Origin: DASPKM01 sp036402175
GTDB lineage: Bacteria > Bacteroidota > Bacteroidia > Chitinophagales > Chitinophagaceae
DNA length: 59,244 nucleotides
Direction of reading: 5' to 3'
Assembly (NCBI GenBank): GCA_036402175.1
Contig: DASWTK010000336.1
Span: forward strand, 1 to 59,244
Below are positions 42,203 through 49,955 of the stretch, piece after piece (within the stretch, counting starts at the first letter, position 1; each line of letters starts with the position of its first letter). The translations under genes were made by a program, and so were the position numbers. The notes beneath the pieces were generated by a model. It searched no databases. It was not told the origin of the DNA and saw nothing but the letters and a program-made list of their open reading frames with translations.

Positions 42203-42838
42203 ATGAGTCTCCAAAATTTTGAATTATCCCACTCGCTGATCAGAGAATTGTATCGTGATTTCCTGGTAGATACGGATGCCGGCAAAACAGACACTGTAAC
42301 GGCTGCAACTTCAAAGGTTTCCGGAACGGTTCCGGGGAGAACTACCACAACAACCGCGGCCGTTAAACATGACAAGGGTACAGCTTCAAGCGTGCAGGCC
42401 GGTGCCCGGTCTGATACCCGGTTAGAGAGCGCTGAAAAGCGCATTAAATACCTGGGAGGAAACGCCAAAAAGATCGCGTTCATTGTGAATTGCGCCACGG
42501 ATGTGTACCTGCCGGAGGCTCACCTTGACTGGCTGGGCAAAATGCTGGATGCGTGCAGGCTGAACCTTGGAGATGTGGCCATAGCCAATATCGCTCAAAA
42601 TCAATTTTTCATTTCAGATATCAAAAAGGAGCTGCAGAGCAATGCTGTGATCCTGCTCGGAACAGAGCCCCAGGCTATACAGCTCCCCCTGAATTTTCCG
42701 TATTTCAACCTTCAGTCGTACGATGGCATAGTATTCCTGAACACCCCCTCCCCCGACCAGCTGAACCAATCTACCAATGAGGCGAAACTGCTGAAAAGCA
42801 AGCTTTGGGTCTGCCTTCAGAAAATGTTTAAACTGTGA
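42203..42838 (+). CDS. Candidate psi-subunit (HolD)-like protein of DNA polymerase III
   Basis: The 211-residue protein has a short conserved N-terminus (SLIRELYRDFLV), a Thr/Ala/Lys-rich linker (about residues 28-75) and a compact C-terminal domain. That domain runs KKIAFIVNCATD, then a helix with LPEAHLDWLGKMLDACRL, VAIANIAQNQ, VILLGTEPQAIQ, and a final segment in which TPSPDQLNQSTNEAKLLKSK leads to LWVCLQKMF. The order matches the uracil-glycosylase-like fold of E. coli HolD as I remember it, including the late 'SPxxL ... K/R ... LW' segment. This is inference from pattern only. First gene of a plus-strand operon; rdgB starts 2 nt after its stop. Confidence 0.55.
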   Translation: MSLQNFELSHSLIRELYRDFLVDTDAGKTDTVTAATSKVSGTVPGRTTTTTAAVKHDKGTASSVQAGARSDTRLESAEKRIKYLGGNAKKIAFIVNCATDVYLPEAHLDWLGKMLDACRLNLGDVAIANIAQNQFFISDIKKELQSNAVILLGTEPQAIQLPLNFPYFNLQSYDGIVFLNTPSPDQLNQSTNEAKLLKSKLWVCLQKMFKL

Positions 42839-42840
42839 AA

Positions 42841-43443
42841 ATGCAATTGATATTCGCAACAAACAACGCGCATAAAATAGCCGAACTGCAGTCAGCGGTC
42901 GGACATGAACTTGAAATAATAACGTTATCGCAGGCGGGAATCAACCAGGATATCCCTGAGCCACATGATACGCTTGAGGCCAATGCATCTGAAAAATCAA
43001 GAACCATCCACCGCCTCACGGGTAAGAACACGTTCAGTGAAGATACCGGGCTGGAGGTGGAAGCACTGAATGGCGAACCCGGAGTAAAAAGCGCGAGATA
43101 TGCGGGCGACCACAAGGACTTTGCGCACAACATTGATAAATTGTTGAAGAACCTGACAGGACAAACCAATCGCAAAGCAAGGTTCAGGACCGTCATATCC
43201 CTGATATGGGAAGAAAAAGAGTACCTTTTCGAAGGTATTTGTGAAGGTGAGATCACTTCTGTGCCGAAAGGGAACGGGGGATTTGGTTACGACCCTGTAT
43301 TCATTCCTTCGGGCAGTGGCAGAACCTTTGCAGAGATGAATCTGGCAGAAAAAAATCAATTCAGCCACAGGCGGAAAGCTGCTGATAAACTGGTTAGTTT
43401 TTTGAACCAACATATTAACACTCAGATTCAAACAAAAGGCTAA
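42841..43443 (+). CDS. rdgB: XTP/dITP pyrophosphatase (HAM1/RdgB)
   Basis: It removes non-canonical purine nucleotides (XTP, dITP, ITP) from the pool. The 200 residues show the family motifs in order: FATNNAHKI, TFSEDTGLEVEALNGEPGV with KSARYAG, NGGFGYDPVFIP, and FAEMNLAEKNQFSHR. The ATG at 42841 gives the exact family N-terminus; a GTG two codons earlier overlaps the preceding stop. Its neighbour upstream is a possible DNA polymerase subunit and downstream an ECF sigma factor starts after 12 nt. Confidence 0.96.
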   Translation: MQLIFATNNAHKIAELQSAVGHELEIITLSQAGINQDIPEPHDTLEANASEKSRTIHRLTGKNTFSEDTGLEVEALNGEPGVKSARYAGDHKDFAHNIDKLLKNLTGQTNRKARFRTVISLIWEEKEYLFEGICEGEITSVPKGNGGFGYDPVFIPSGSGRTFAEMNLAEKNQFSHRRKAADKLVSFLNQHINTQIQTKG

Positions 43444-43455
43444 GGCACAAAAAAA

Positions 43456-44031
43456 GTGGATTTTAAAAGCAACTATAACATTCCCGAAAGCGACTTAATC
43501 AGAGAATGCATTGCGGGCAACCGCGGCATGCAGGAAGAACTGTACAGGAGATTTGCTCCTAAAATGTACGCGGTCTGCATGCGTTATGCCAACAATGCAG
43601 ACGATGCACAGGATCTTTTACAGGAAGGATTTATCAAGATTTACAAAAACCTCAGCAAGTTCAGGGCCGAAGGATCATTTGAAGGCTGGATCAGGCGGGT
43701 TTTTGTCAATACATCGATCGAACATTTCAGGCGGAAGAACATTATGTACAGCATTACAGAGAAAGAAGAGAGTGTGATTGAGGATGCTGATATAACCGCG
43801 CTTGATAACCTGGCAGAAAAGGACATTATCAATCTGGTCCAGGAATTATCACCCGGCTACCGTACAGTATTCAATATGTATGTTATTGAAGGGTATTCGC
43901 ATAAAGAGATTGGAAATATCCTGGGCATCAGTGAAGGAACCAGTAAATCGCAATTGGCGAGGGCCAAGGCGATCCTTCAGAAAAAAGTTCAGGAACGACT
44001 GGAAGAGAACCGTAAATCATTTACCCGCTAA
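43456..44031 (+). CDS. ECF-type RNA polymerase sigma factor
   Basis: The 191 residues show region 2 (FAPKMYAVCMRYANNADDAQ, then DLLQEGFIKIYKNL and FRAEGSFEGWIRRVFVN) and region 4 (LVQELSPGYRTVFNMYVIEG, YSHKEIGNILGISEGT). It is the common Bacteroidota ECF type. The start is GTG at 43456, 12 nt after rdgB; no ATG in frame keeps region 2 intact. A membrane protein gene starts 5 nt after its stop and is the probable anti-sigma factor. Confidence 0.93.
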   Translation: MDFKSNYNIPESDLIRECIAGNRGMQEELYRRFAPKMYAVCMRYANNADDAQDLLQEGFIKIYKNLSKFRAEGSFEGWIRRVFVNTSIEHFRRKNIMYSITEKEESVIEDADITALDNLAEKDIINLVQELSPGYRTVFNMYVIEGYSHKEIGNILGISEGTSKSQLARAKAILQKKVQERLEENRKSFTR

Positions 44032-44036
44032 TCCCT

Positions 44037-44888
44037 ATGTCCGAAAATTTACAATACCGATTATACAATGCCAGCATTGATCCGCCGGATACTGCCTGGC
44101 CCAATATCATTGAGCAACTGGATACCGAAGCTGCGCAAAAACTTTCACTCAAATTACAGCAGGCGACAATCGATCCTCCCGCCGGAGTCTGGGAAAATAT
44201 ATCAGAAGTGCTGGATGGAACCGGAAGTTCCAAAGTGATACCAATTACAAGAAGGTGGAACAGGGTGGCTGTTGCCGCAATAGCGGCAGGCATAATTGTA
44301 CTCGCGGGACTTTTTTATTTCCTGACATCGGATGCCGGCAACCGGCAGACTGCCGCTGATGAAAAAAAAGAAGTTGTTCCGCCGGCTAATAACGACAGGG
44401 TCATTAATAATAATAATCGTGATGTAGTTCGTAATACACAGGCAGATCAGCCTGAAGAGGCGGATACGATAACTGCCACGCCTATTCAGGTGGCATCATT
44501 GAACCGGAGGCCTATGACAACCCGGGTACGTTATGCCAGGGTTGAAAATGAAACCGGTGAAAACGCGGATAATACACTGCATGTTGATGAAGTAATTGAT
44601 CAACCTGTATCGACTGATCCTGGAACATATGTAGGACCGCAGGATTACCTTACCATTGCCGCGCCAAACGGACAACCTGCAAAGATCTCAGTGAAATTTA
44701 CCGATGCAATGAGTTTCCTGCTGACCGATGAACCTGCAATGTCAATGGATATGGCCCTAAAAAGTATTTCCTGGAAAAGAAGGATCAGCAACTGGAGCAA
44801 TAAGTTGTTGTCTGGTTCCGCGTTCATGCCTGCGGCAACCAACTTTTTTGATATCGTCGAACTGGAAGAGCTGCTGAAAGAGCAGTGA
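44037..44888 (+). CDS. Membrane protein, probable anti-sigma factor partner
   Basis: The 283 residues consist of a cytoplasmic N-terminal part of about 73, one transmembrane helix (VAVAAIAAGIIVLAGLFYFL) and a periplasmic part of about 185 with an Asn-rich linker. The cytoplasmic part contains the same motif twice, about 33 residues apart: ASIDPPDTAWPNIIEQLD and ATIDPPAGVWENISEVLD. No zinc-binding His/Cys signature of classical anti-sigma domains is present. Pairing with the ECF gene (5-nt spacing), topology and size argue for an anti-sigma factor of a non-zinc type; this is inferred. Confidence 0.7.
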   Translation: MSENLQYRLYNASIDPPDTAWPNIIEQLDTEAAQKLSLKLQQATIDPPAGVWENISEVLDGTGSSKVIPITRRWNRVAVAAIAAGIIVLAGLFYFLTSDAGNRQTAADEKKEVVPPANNDRVINNNNRDVVRNTQADQPEEADTITATPIQVASLNRRPMTTRVRYARVENETGENADNTLHVDEVIDQPVSTDPGTYVGPQDYLTIAAPNGQPAKISVKFTDAMSFLLTDEPAMSMDMALKSISWKRRISNWSNKLLSGSAFMPAATNFFDIVELEELLKEQ

Positions 44889-44900
44889 TTATTTTTTTTA
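44871..44900 (+). terminator. Short terminator overlapping the stop codon
   Basis: CTGCT (44871-44875) pairs with AGCAG (44881-44885), directly before TGA and a tract with eight T residues. The stem is short, so the call is moderate. It would end the four-gene plus-strand operon; the convergent thioesterase gene stops 20 bp further on. Confidence 0.45.
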
Positions 44901-44908
44901 TTTATACC

Positions 44909-45340
44909 TCAAAGTTTCAGTTTAATTCTTACTTCCTCCGGAATCGAAACCGTTTTCTTAAGACTGTAGCTATAACAAACCATTCCGGTTTTTGCTGCCG
45001 CGATCAGAATGCGCTTGTCACCCTCCTCTTTTTCCAGCTTGTAATAAATATCAAATGCGATCCTGCCCGCACCACCGGCGGTGACAGCCGCGATGACAAC
45101 ATCGCCATAGAACAATTCATTTTTAAACTGGATGCCAACATCACTCATGATGATACCAGGACCACCAAGGTCCAGTTCTGCAAATCCATGGTGCTTTAAA
45201 AACTGCATGCGTGCTTCGTGTATGATCGTAAGTATGGTGTCATTACCCACGTGTCCACCGTAATTCAGGTCTGTGATTCGAACCGGAATGCGCGTACTGA
45301 ATTCAAAATTTTCCGGGAGTTCGATTTTAATCCTGTTCAT
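44909..45340 (-). CDS. Hotdog-fold acyl-CoA thioesterase (4HBT family)
   Basis: The 143 residues show the 4HBT signature VRITDLNYGGHVGNDTILTI with the catalytic Asp region, then a hotdog helix (EARMQFLKHHGFAE). It should hydrolyse an acyl-CoA or acyl-ACP; the chain is unknown. It lies 34 nt after aroE on the same strand and could be the last gene of the comA-like-aroE transcript. Confidence 0.88.
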   Translation of the reverse strand: MNRIKIELPENFEFSTRIPVRITDLNYGGHVGNDTILTIIHEARMQFLKHHGFAELDLGGPGIIMSDVGIQFKNELFYGDVVIAAVTAGGAGRIAFDIYYKLEKEEGDKRILIAAAKTGMVCYSYSLKKTVSIPEEVRIKLKL

Positions 45341-45374
45341 CTGATCACTTTATTTATGAGAATGACAGAACGGC

Positions 45375-46118
45375 TTAACTGACTTCTCCATTCCAGATCT
45401 TCCAGCTTTCTTCAGCCTGGATCACCAGCATTTCATGTCCATTGCGTATAAGCGCTCCCCTGTCCTCTCCTTTTTTAAGAAAAAGCGTTTTGGCAGGGTT
45501 GTACAGCAGGTCGAACAGATAATGCCTGGGAGTAATAGCCTGGTATGGCAAAGGCGGAGCCTCATCAATTACAGGATACATACCAACAGGTGTTGTGTTG
45601 ATAATGACCTGATGCGTGGCTATCACGTTTTCATTAATGTCGGAATAAGTAAGTGTTGATCCATCGTGTAATTTCCTACTGACGATGTTGTAATCAATTC
45701 CAAGCTGATCGAGGCAATATGCAACAGCTGCGGCAGCCCCGCCATTGCCAAGTATGAGCGCTTTTTTATGATGAGGTTGAAGTAGTTCCGTAAAGCTGCG
45801 GCGAAATCCAATGATATCGGTATTGTATCCGATAAGTTGTTTGTTATCTATGCGGATGCAGTTACAGGCTCTCAGCCCCATTGGAAGGTGAATGGTGGAA
45901 GTGAGCCTGCGAATCACCAGTTGCTTATAAGGTATGGTTACATTAAGCCCAAGCAGATCGGGATAAGCCAGGAGCAGATCACTTAGTTCGTAGATCGATT
46001 TGATCGGATACAGTTCATACCTGCAATCCGTAATTCCTTCCCGTTGGAATTTTTCTTCAAAATATTTTTGAGAAAAAGAATGGCTGAGAGGAAATCCTAT
46101 CAAACCAAACCGCCTCAT
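45375..46118 (-). CDS. aroE: Shikimate dehydrogenase
   Basis: It reduces 3-dehydroshikimate with NADPH in aromatic amino-acid synthesis. The 247 residues contain IGFPLSHSFSQKYF, GLNVTIPYKQ with the catalytic Lys, GYNTDIIGF, and the Rossmann loop ILGNGGAAAAVAY, followed by INTTPVGMYP. It is shorter than E. coli AroE, as usual in this phylum. Its ATG overlaps the stop of the upstream comA-like gene by 4 bp (ATGA). Confidence 0.95.
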   Translation of the reverse strand: MRRFGLIGFPLSHSFSQKYFEEKFQREGITDCRYELYPIKSIYELSDLLLAYPDLLGLNVTIPYKQLVIRRLTSTIHLPMGLRACNCIRIDNKQLIGYNTDIIGFRRSFTELLQPHHKKALILGNGGAAAAVAYCLDQLGIDYNIVSRKLHDGSTLTYSDINENVIATHQVIINTTPVGMYPVIDEAPPLPYQAITPRHYLFDLLYNPAKTLFLKKGEDRGALIRNGHEMLVIQAEESWKIWNGEVS

Positions 46119-46888
46119 TGAACCGATTCTTTATCGAGGAAAAGGTGGAAGGTATCTCCTCTTAATCCGATGCGCATTGCTTCCAGCGGTAAAACTTCAG
46201 TGGGAGCAATATTGCCCAGGTTTACATTGCAGCCAATGAGTTCAATAAAATACAACTGTTGTGCTTTCTGAGGAGCTTCCCAGATGATCTTTTCTTCAGG
46301 TATCTGCGTCAGGATTTCCTGAACAAGACCTTCACGAACTTCTCCGCTGCCCCGGTAAATTCCAACATTGCCCGATTCACGTGCTTCAGCAATTACATAA
46401 GATGCGCCTGCGCCCAGTTCGGCCCGCATCAGCTCAATCCATTTATAGGGAGGAATAATGTGCGCAGCGTCTTTACTTCCAACTTCACTCAGCACGGTGC
46501 CGTGTTTGGTAAGCTTCTCGATATAACCGCATTTTTCAGCATGAGGTATTGTGATGGAGCCATCACTAACTTCCATGTATGAAATGCCGAATTGCTTGCA
46601 TACATTGATGTACTCCTCAAACTGGTTGCGGATAAGAAATGCTTCGAACAATGTGCCACCGAAATAAACCGGTATGTCGTAAGAACGGTAGACTTCCAGT
46701 TTCTCTTCCAGGTTGGGAGTAACGAAAGAGGTGCCGAACCCAAGCTTCATGATATCCACGTGCGGATGTGCCACGCTCATAAAGTTCTTCGCTTCTGCAA
46801 CGCTCAGACCTTTATCCATTATCATTGTAAGACCACGCGTGCGGGGCTTGGTAACCCGCTCAGGAATTTGTGTGAGATTAAAGTTCAT
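46115..46888 (-). CDS. Phosphosulfolactate synthase (ComA family)
   Basis: The 257 residues match the ComA family, which adds sulfite to phosphoenolpyruvate to give (2R)-phospho-3-sulfolactate, the first step of coenzyme M synthesis in methanogens. Motifs seen: RTRGLTMIMDKGLS, VDIMKLGFGTS, VYFGGTLFEAF, YMEVSDGSITIP, VIAEARESGNVGIY and IWEAPQKAQQLYFI. Bacteroidota do not make coenzyme M. A role in sulfonate or sulfonolipid metabolism is possible but unproved, and a divergent reaction cannot be excluded. It is cotranscribed with aroE, whose start it overlaps. Confidence 0.85.
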   Translation of the reverse strand: MNFNLTQIPERVTKPRTRGLTMIMDKGLSVAEAKNFMSVAHPHVDIMKLGFGTSFVTPNLEEKLEVYRSYDIPVYFGGTLFEAFLIRNQFEEYINVCKQFGISYMEVSDGSITIPHAEKCGYIEKLTKHGTVLSEVGSKDAAHIIPPYKWIELMRAELGAGASYVIAEARESGNVGIYRGSGEVREGLVQEILTQIPEEKIIWEAPQKAQQLYFIELIGCNVNLGNIAPTEVLPLEAMRIGLRGDTFHLFLDKESVQ

Positions 46889-46913
46889 CAGGTTGATTGA
46901 TGTTTAAGCGCCG

Positions 46914-46921
46914 CAAAAATA
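46914..46921 (-). promoter_or_regulatory. -7 box upstream of the comA-like gene
   Basis: TATTTTTG on the minus strand, about 26 nt before the ATG, followed by GCGGCGCTTAAAC. No good -33 element at 19-21 nt. Confidence 0.45.
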
Positions 46922-46962
46922 AGGCAATAAAGTTAATAGCCGTCAGGGGACAATTAAAGACG

Positions 46963-48384
46963 TCAAAACGACTTGTTGCGTTTGTACCTCGCGATCACAT
47001 CAACTACCTGCTGATTCTGAAGAATGGATGGATTGAGGTCAATGAATTTTTTCAACAGCTTCGGCGCTTTTGACAGTGCTTTTTCGAGATGAAGCAAACC
47101 TTCTTTTGATTTGCCCATTGCAAAATTCACCGCGCTTAAATAGTAGGAGAATACCGGCTTGCCTTCGGTGATCTTGATTGCTGACATCACCTGCTCGAGC
47201 GCTTCTTCGTAATAAGTGGCGGTATAAAGGCAACGAATGAGCGCTTCCCAGCTGGATATATTTCGCGGGCGCATGCGCACAACGTTTGAAAAATAGTGAA
47301 TGGCCTGCCTGTAATCGCCCAGTTGCATCCTGCATTCTCCCATTGCCAGGTTGAACTCAGGTTGATTGGGATGAATGTTCATGGCTGTTTCCAGGTGTTT
47401 CATCGCCTGGTTCCACTGCTGTTCATTCATATATGTGCCGGCGATTCTGTAATACAGCTTACTGTCTTCCGGATTCAGGTGCGATGCCTTCCTGAAATAA
47501 AATCTTGCCTGCGCGTAATTGTGCAGTCTGTCGTAGCAATGCCCTATCGCTTCATAGATCACATCTTCGGGACGTGAAAGCTCCAGTACTTTTTCAAGTA
47601 CTTCAATTGCTTCCCTGTATTTCCTGAGCCTGATGTATGCGTCGCCCATGTTGCGGTATGCATAATCAAATTTCTCATCTATCGCAAGCGCGTACTGATA
47701 AGCATCGATGGCCTTTTCGTAAAGCTTTAATCCCTGCAGGGCGGCGGCAAGGTTGAACCATGCCAGCTCACAATAAGGATATTCATCAATGATCTGCTGG
47801 TGAAGTTTAATGCTTTCTTCATTCCGCCCGGTGAAATCGGTCCAGAAACAGATCTTGTACAATGCCTCCTCGTTAACGGGATCCTGTTCCAGTATCAGTT
47901 TGAGGCAATCGAATATTTTGTCAAACTCCTCGTAATCGTCGTAAACGTCGGCCAGTTCAAAAAGAAGCTCAATGCGCTCATCTCCCTCGAACATCAGGAG
48001 GGCGTTCTCAAGCAATTCTACTGCCCTCTCCTGCTGGTCCAGCGCCAGGTAAGCATCAGTTTTCAGAATATAAATATGGATGTTTCCACTATCGAGTAAT
48101 TCAGCCTGTTCAAGAAGGTCGAGTGATTCCTTATAACGGCGGGCTGCAATGAAGAGGTCGGCTTTTTTTATCAGGAGCATGGAAGAGTACGGGTATTGCT
48201 CAATCCCCCGCTCCGCGGCTTCAATTGCCTGCGGAAGGTCTTCCAGGTCGTCGTAATAGTCTATGATCTTTTCAAACGAATCCTCATCGAGGAAGGAGTG
48301 GCTCCGGCCGGCACGCAGGTTCTGATACTGCCTCAACAATTCCCTTATTTCTTCTCGGTTTTGACGGGATGGATTTGAACTCAT
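46963..48384 (-). CDS. Tetratricopeptide-repeat protein
   Basis: The 473 residues are an almost continuous array of about ten TPR units (for example AWFNLAAALQGLKLYEKAID and YAYRNMGDAYIRLRKYREAI). There is no signal peptide or membrane helix, so it is a cytoplasmic scaffold. It begins with a polar, Arg-rich segment. Client unknown. The comA-like gene starts about 75 nt after its stop, with a -7 box in between. Confidence 0.9.
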   Translation of the reverse strand: MSSNPSRQNREEIRELLRQYQNLRAGRSHSFLDEDSFEKIIDYYDDLEDLPQAIEAAERGIEQYPYSSMLLIKKADLFIAARRYKESLDLLEQAELLDSGNIHIYILKTDAYLALDQQERAVELLENALLMFEGDERIELLFELADVYDDYEEFDKIFDCLKLILEQDPVNEEALYKICFWTDFTGRNEESIKLHQQIIDEYPYCELAWFNLAAALQGLKLYEKAIDAYQYALAIDEKFDYAYRNMGDAYIRLRKYREAIEVLEKVLELSRPEDVIYEAIGHCYDRLHNYAQARFYFRKASHLNPEDSKLYYRIAGTYMNEQQWNQAMKHLETAMNIHPNQPEFNLAMGECRMQLGDYRQAIHYFSNVVRMRPRNISSWEALIRCLYTATYYEEALEQVMSAIKITEGKPVFSYYLSAVNFAMGKSKEGLLHLEKALSKAPKLLKKFIDLNPSILQNQQVVDVIARYKRNKSF

Positions 48385-48581
48385 GTATTAATGTTATTGA
48401 AAATTAAAGCTTAGAATACATTTTGCCAATTTTTTTTGGACTGCCAATATCCACCGATGTTAACAACCAAAATAAATTTTGGCGGAGATGTAACAAAATC
48501 ACGACTGAGACGTTAAACTGTTATTAAAATATGTGACGGACGGTTCAAACTTTCACATTTTTTTTATTTACCTTTACGCTA

Positions 48582-48968
48582 ATGTTCATAACCCGAACCA
48601 TATTTACAACCTTAGCCCGTAAGTCAGCTATCTGCTTTGTATTGACTGCAACAGCAATCCTGACATTCGCCAGCAAGGGCGGAGGCGGTGGTGATAAGAA
48701 CAAAAATGTTCCAATTACCAGCCAGTTCACTCCTATTCGTACGGCTTCAGGGTTTACATTAAAAGCAGGCCCAACCTATCGCGGCAGCCATCTTTTTAAT
48801 CAGGAAAAGAAGAAAGACGCCGTTCTGTTCAATTCTGTTATAACCTATCAGCGCGGTAACACCACTTTTATACTTCCATACAAATCAAGGGTTACCCTGA
48901 ACATGAACAAGACTTGCTCCAAAAGCAATCTTAATGTGGTTGACCTGAAGTTCAATCTCCGTAAGTAA
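48582..48968 (+). CDS. Small exported hypothetical protein
   Basis: The 128 residues start with a hydrophobic, signal-like stretch (SAICFVLTATAILTFASKGG), then a GGGGG linker and a short beta-rich domain (FTLKAGPTYRGSHLF, NTTFILPYKSRVTLN). No recognised family. A TACCTTTA similar to a -7 box lies 6 nt before the ATG, which would leave almost no leader. It is isolated between two minus-strand genes. Confidence 0.65.
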   Translation: MFITRTIFTTLARKSAICFVLTATAILTFASKGGGGGDKNKNVPITSQFTPIRTASGFTLKAGPTYRGSHLFNQEKKKDAVLFNSVITYQRGNTTFILPYKSRVTLNMNKTCSKSNLNVVDLKFNLRK

Positions 48969-49070
48969 CTTCTCCCAAAAATCACTAATAACCATTCAGC
49001 TATTCTCCAATCAGCCACTGTTATTATTTGACCATCTGCCAAAATAATAATACTCTATTTTGCATTTACC

Positions 49071-49158
49071 CCAATTAGCTAATTGGCTTATCGGCCAAAT
49101 TGGCTAATCAATCCCCAAATCCCCAAATCCTCAAATCCCCAAATCCTCAAATTACCTA
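49071..49158. repeat. Two interspersed repeats: AATTAGCTAATTGGC type and GGGGATTTGAGGATT type (copy 3)
   Basis: 49071-49110 is made of overlapping AATTAGCTAATT / TTGGCTAATC units with internal palindromes. 49111-49158 continues as TCCCCAAATCC units, the family also seen at 2915 and 26694. The second part ends at the TAG of the next minus-strand gene. Confidence 0.6.
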
Positions 49159-49812
49159 ATTGATTTTCCTGCTCTCCGCATAAGTCAACTCCCTATATCC
49201 TGTCTTCGGAACATCGAATTTCGATGCCGGAACGGGATTCAGATTGATCTGGGATACAGTGTATTTGATCTTGAGATTACCCCTGACCATTTCGTATTCA
49301 AGGGGCAGGCCCTGAAGCGAGCGGAACTGATAGTCGTACTCCTTGTTCTCAGGTACGATATCTTTTGTATAATAAACGGTGAAGGTCGAGCCATCCGCGG
49401 TTTTTGCAATGGCTTTTGTGCAGTTATAACCTGCTATTACTTTTGTTTCTGATGTATTGGTAAAGCTGATGCCCTGGTAACGTTTGTTCTTATCGGTCCA
49501 GTCCTCCGGACTTAATCTGATGAGCAGCTTTTGACCACTCACTTCGCGCAATACTACAGCAGACCCGGTCTTGGCATCATGTATAGTAGTGGAAGTAAAC
49601 AAGGCGCTTACCATTTCCGAACGGCTTAGCGGACCGCTGATATACACAGTAGTCACCGCTCCGTCAAATGCATCCGCCAGTTTGGGATCGGCTGATCCTG
49701 TTGAAACAGCGGCATCATACACGAGGGTCATCTCAGAGATCTTTCTCTGGCCCGTAGCTGCAACAGCCAGGCTAGTGAAAAGAATGAATAAAAGACCCTT
49801 GTAAAGTTTCAT
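49156..49812 (-). CDS. Secreted hypothetical protein, GLPGLI/DUF4412-like
   Basis: The 218-residue product has a signal peptide (MKLYKGLLFILFTSLAVAAT) and a beta-rich domain with GYNCTKAIAKTADGSTFTVY and FRSLQGLPLEYEM, the pattern of GLPGLI/DUF4412 proteins common in Bacteroidota. Function unknown. The ATG at 49812 is used; a TTG two codons upstream is less likely. Confidence 0.78.
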   Translation of the reverse strand: MKLYKGLLFILFTSLAVAATGQRKISEMTLVYDAAVSTGSADPKLADAFDGAVTTVYISGPLSRSEMVSALFTSTTIHDAKTGSAVVLREVSGQKLLIRLSPEDWTDKNKRYQGISFTNTSETKVIAGYNCTKAIAKTADGSTFTVYYTKDIVPENKEYDYQFRSLQGLPLEYEMVRGNLKIKYTVSQINLNPVPASKFDVPKTGYRELTYAESRKIN

Positions 49813-49955
49813 AATCAAGTGTTTGAATCACTAAAATAGACTGTATCCGTTACAATAGCGTTGCATCCTGAAATTTACTGGTACTCTAACGGATTGATTA
49901 GGTCAGGATTGCATAAACGAACAATTAGTTAATTCAATCAGGCCAGGCGTTATTG

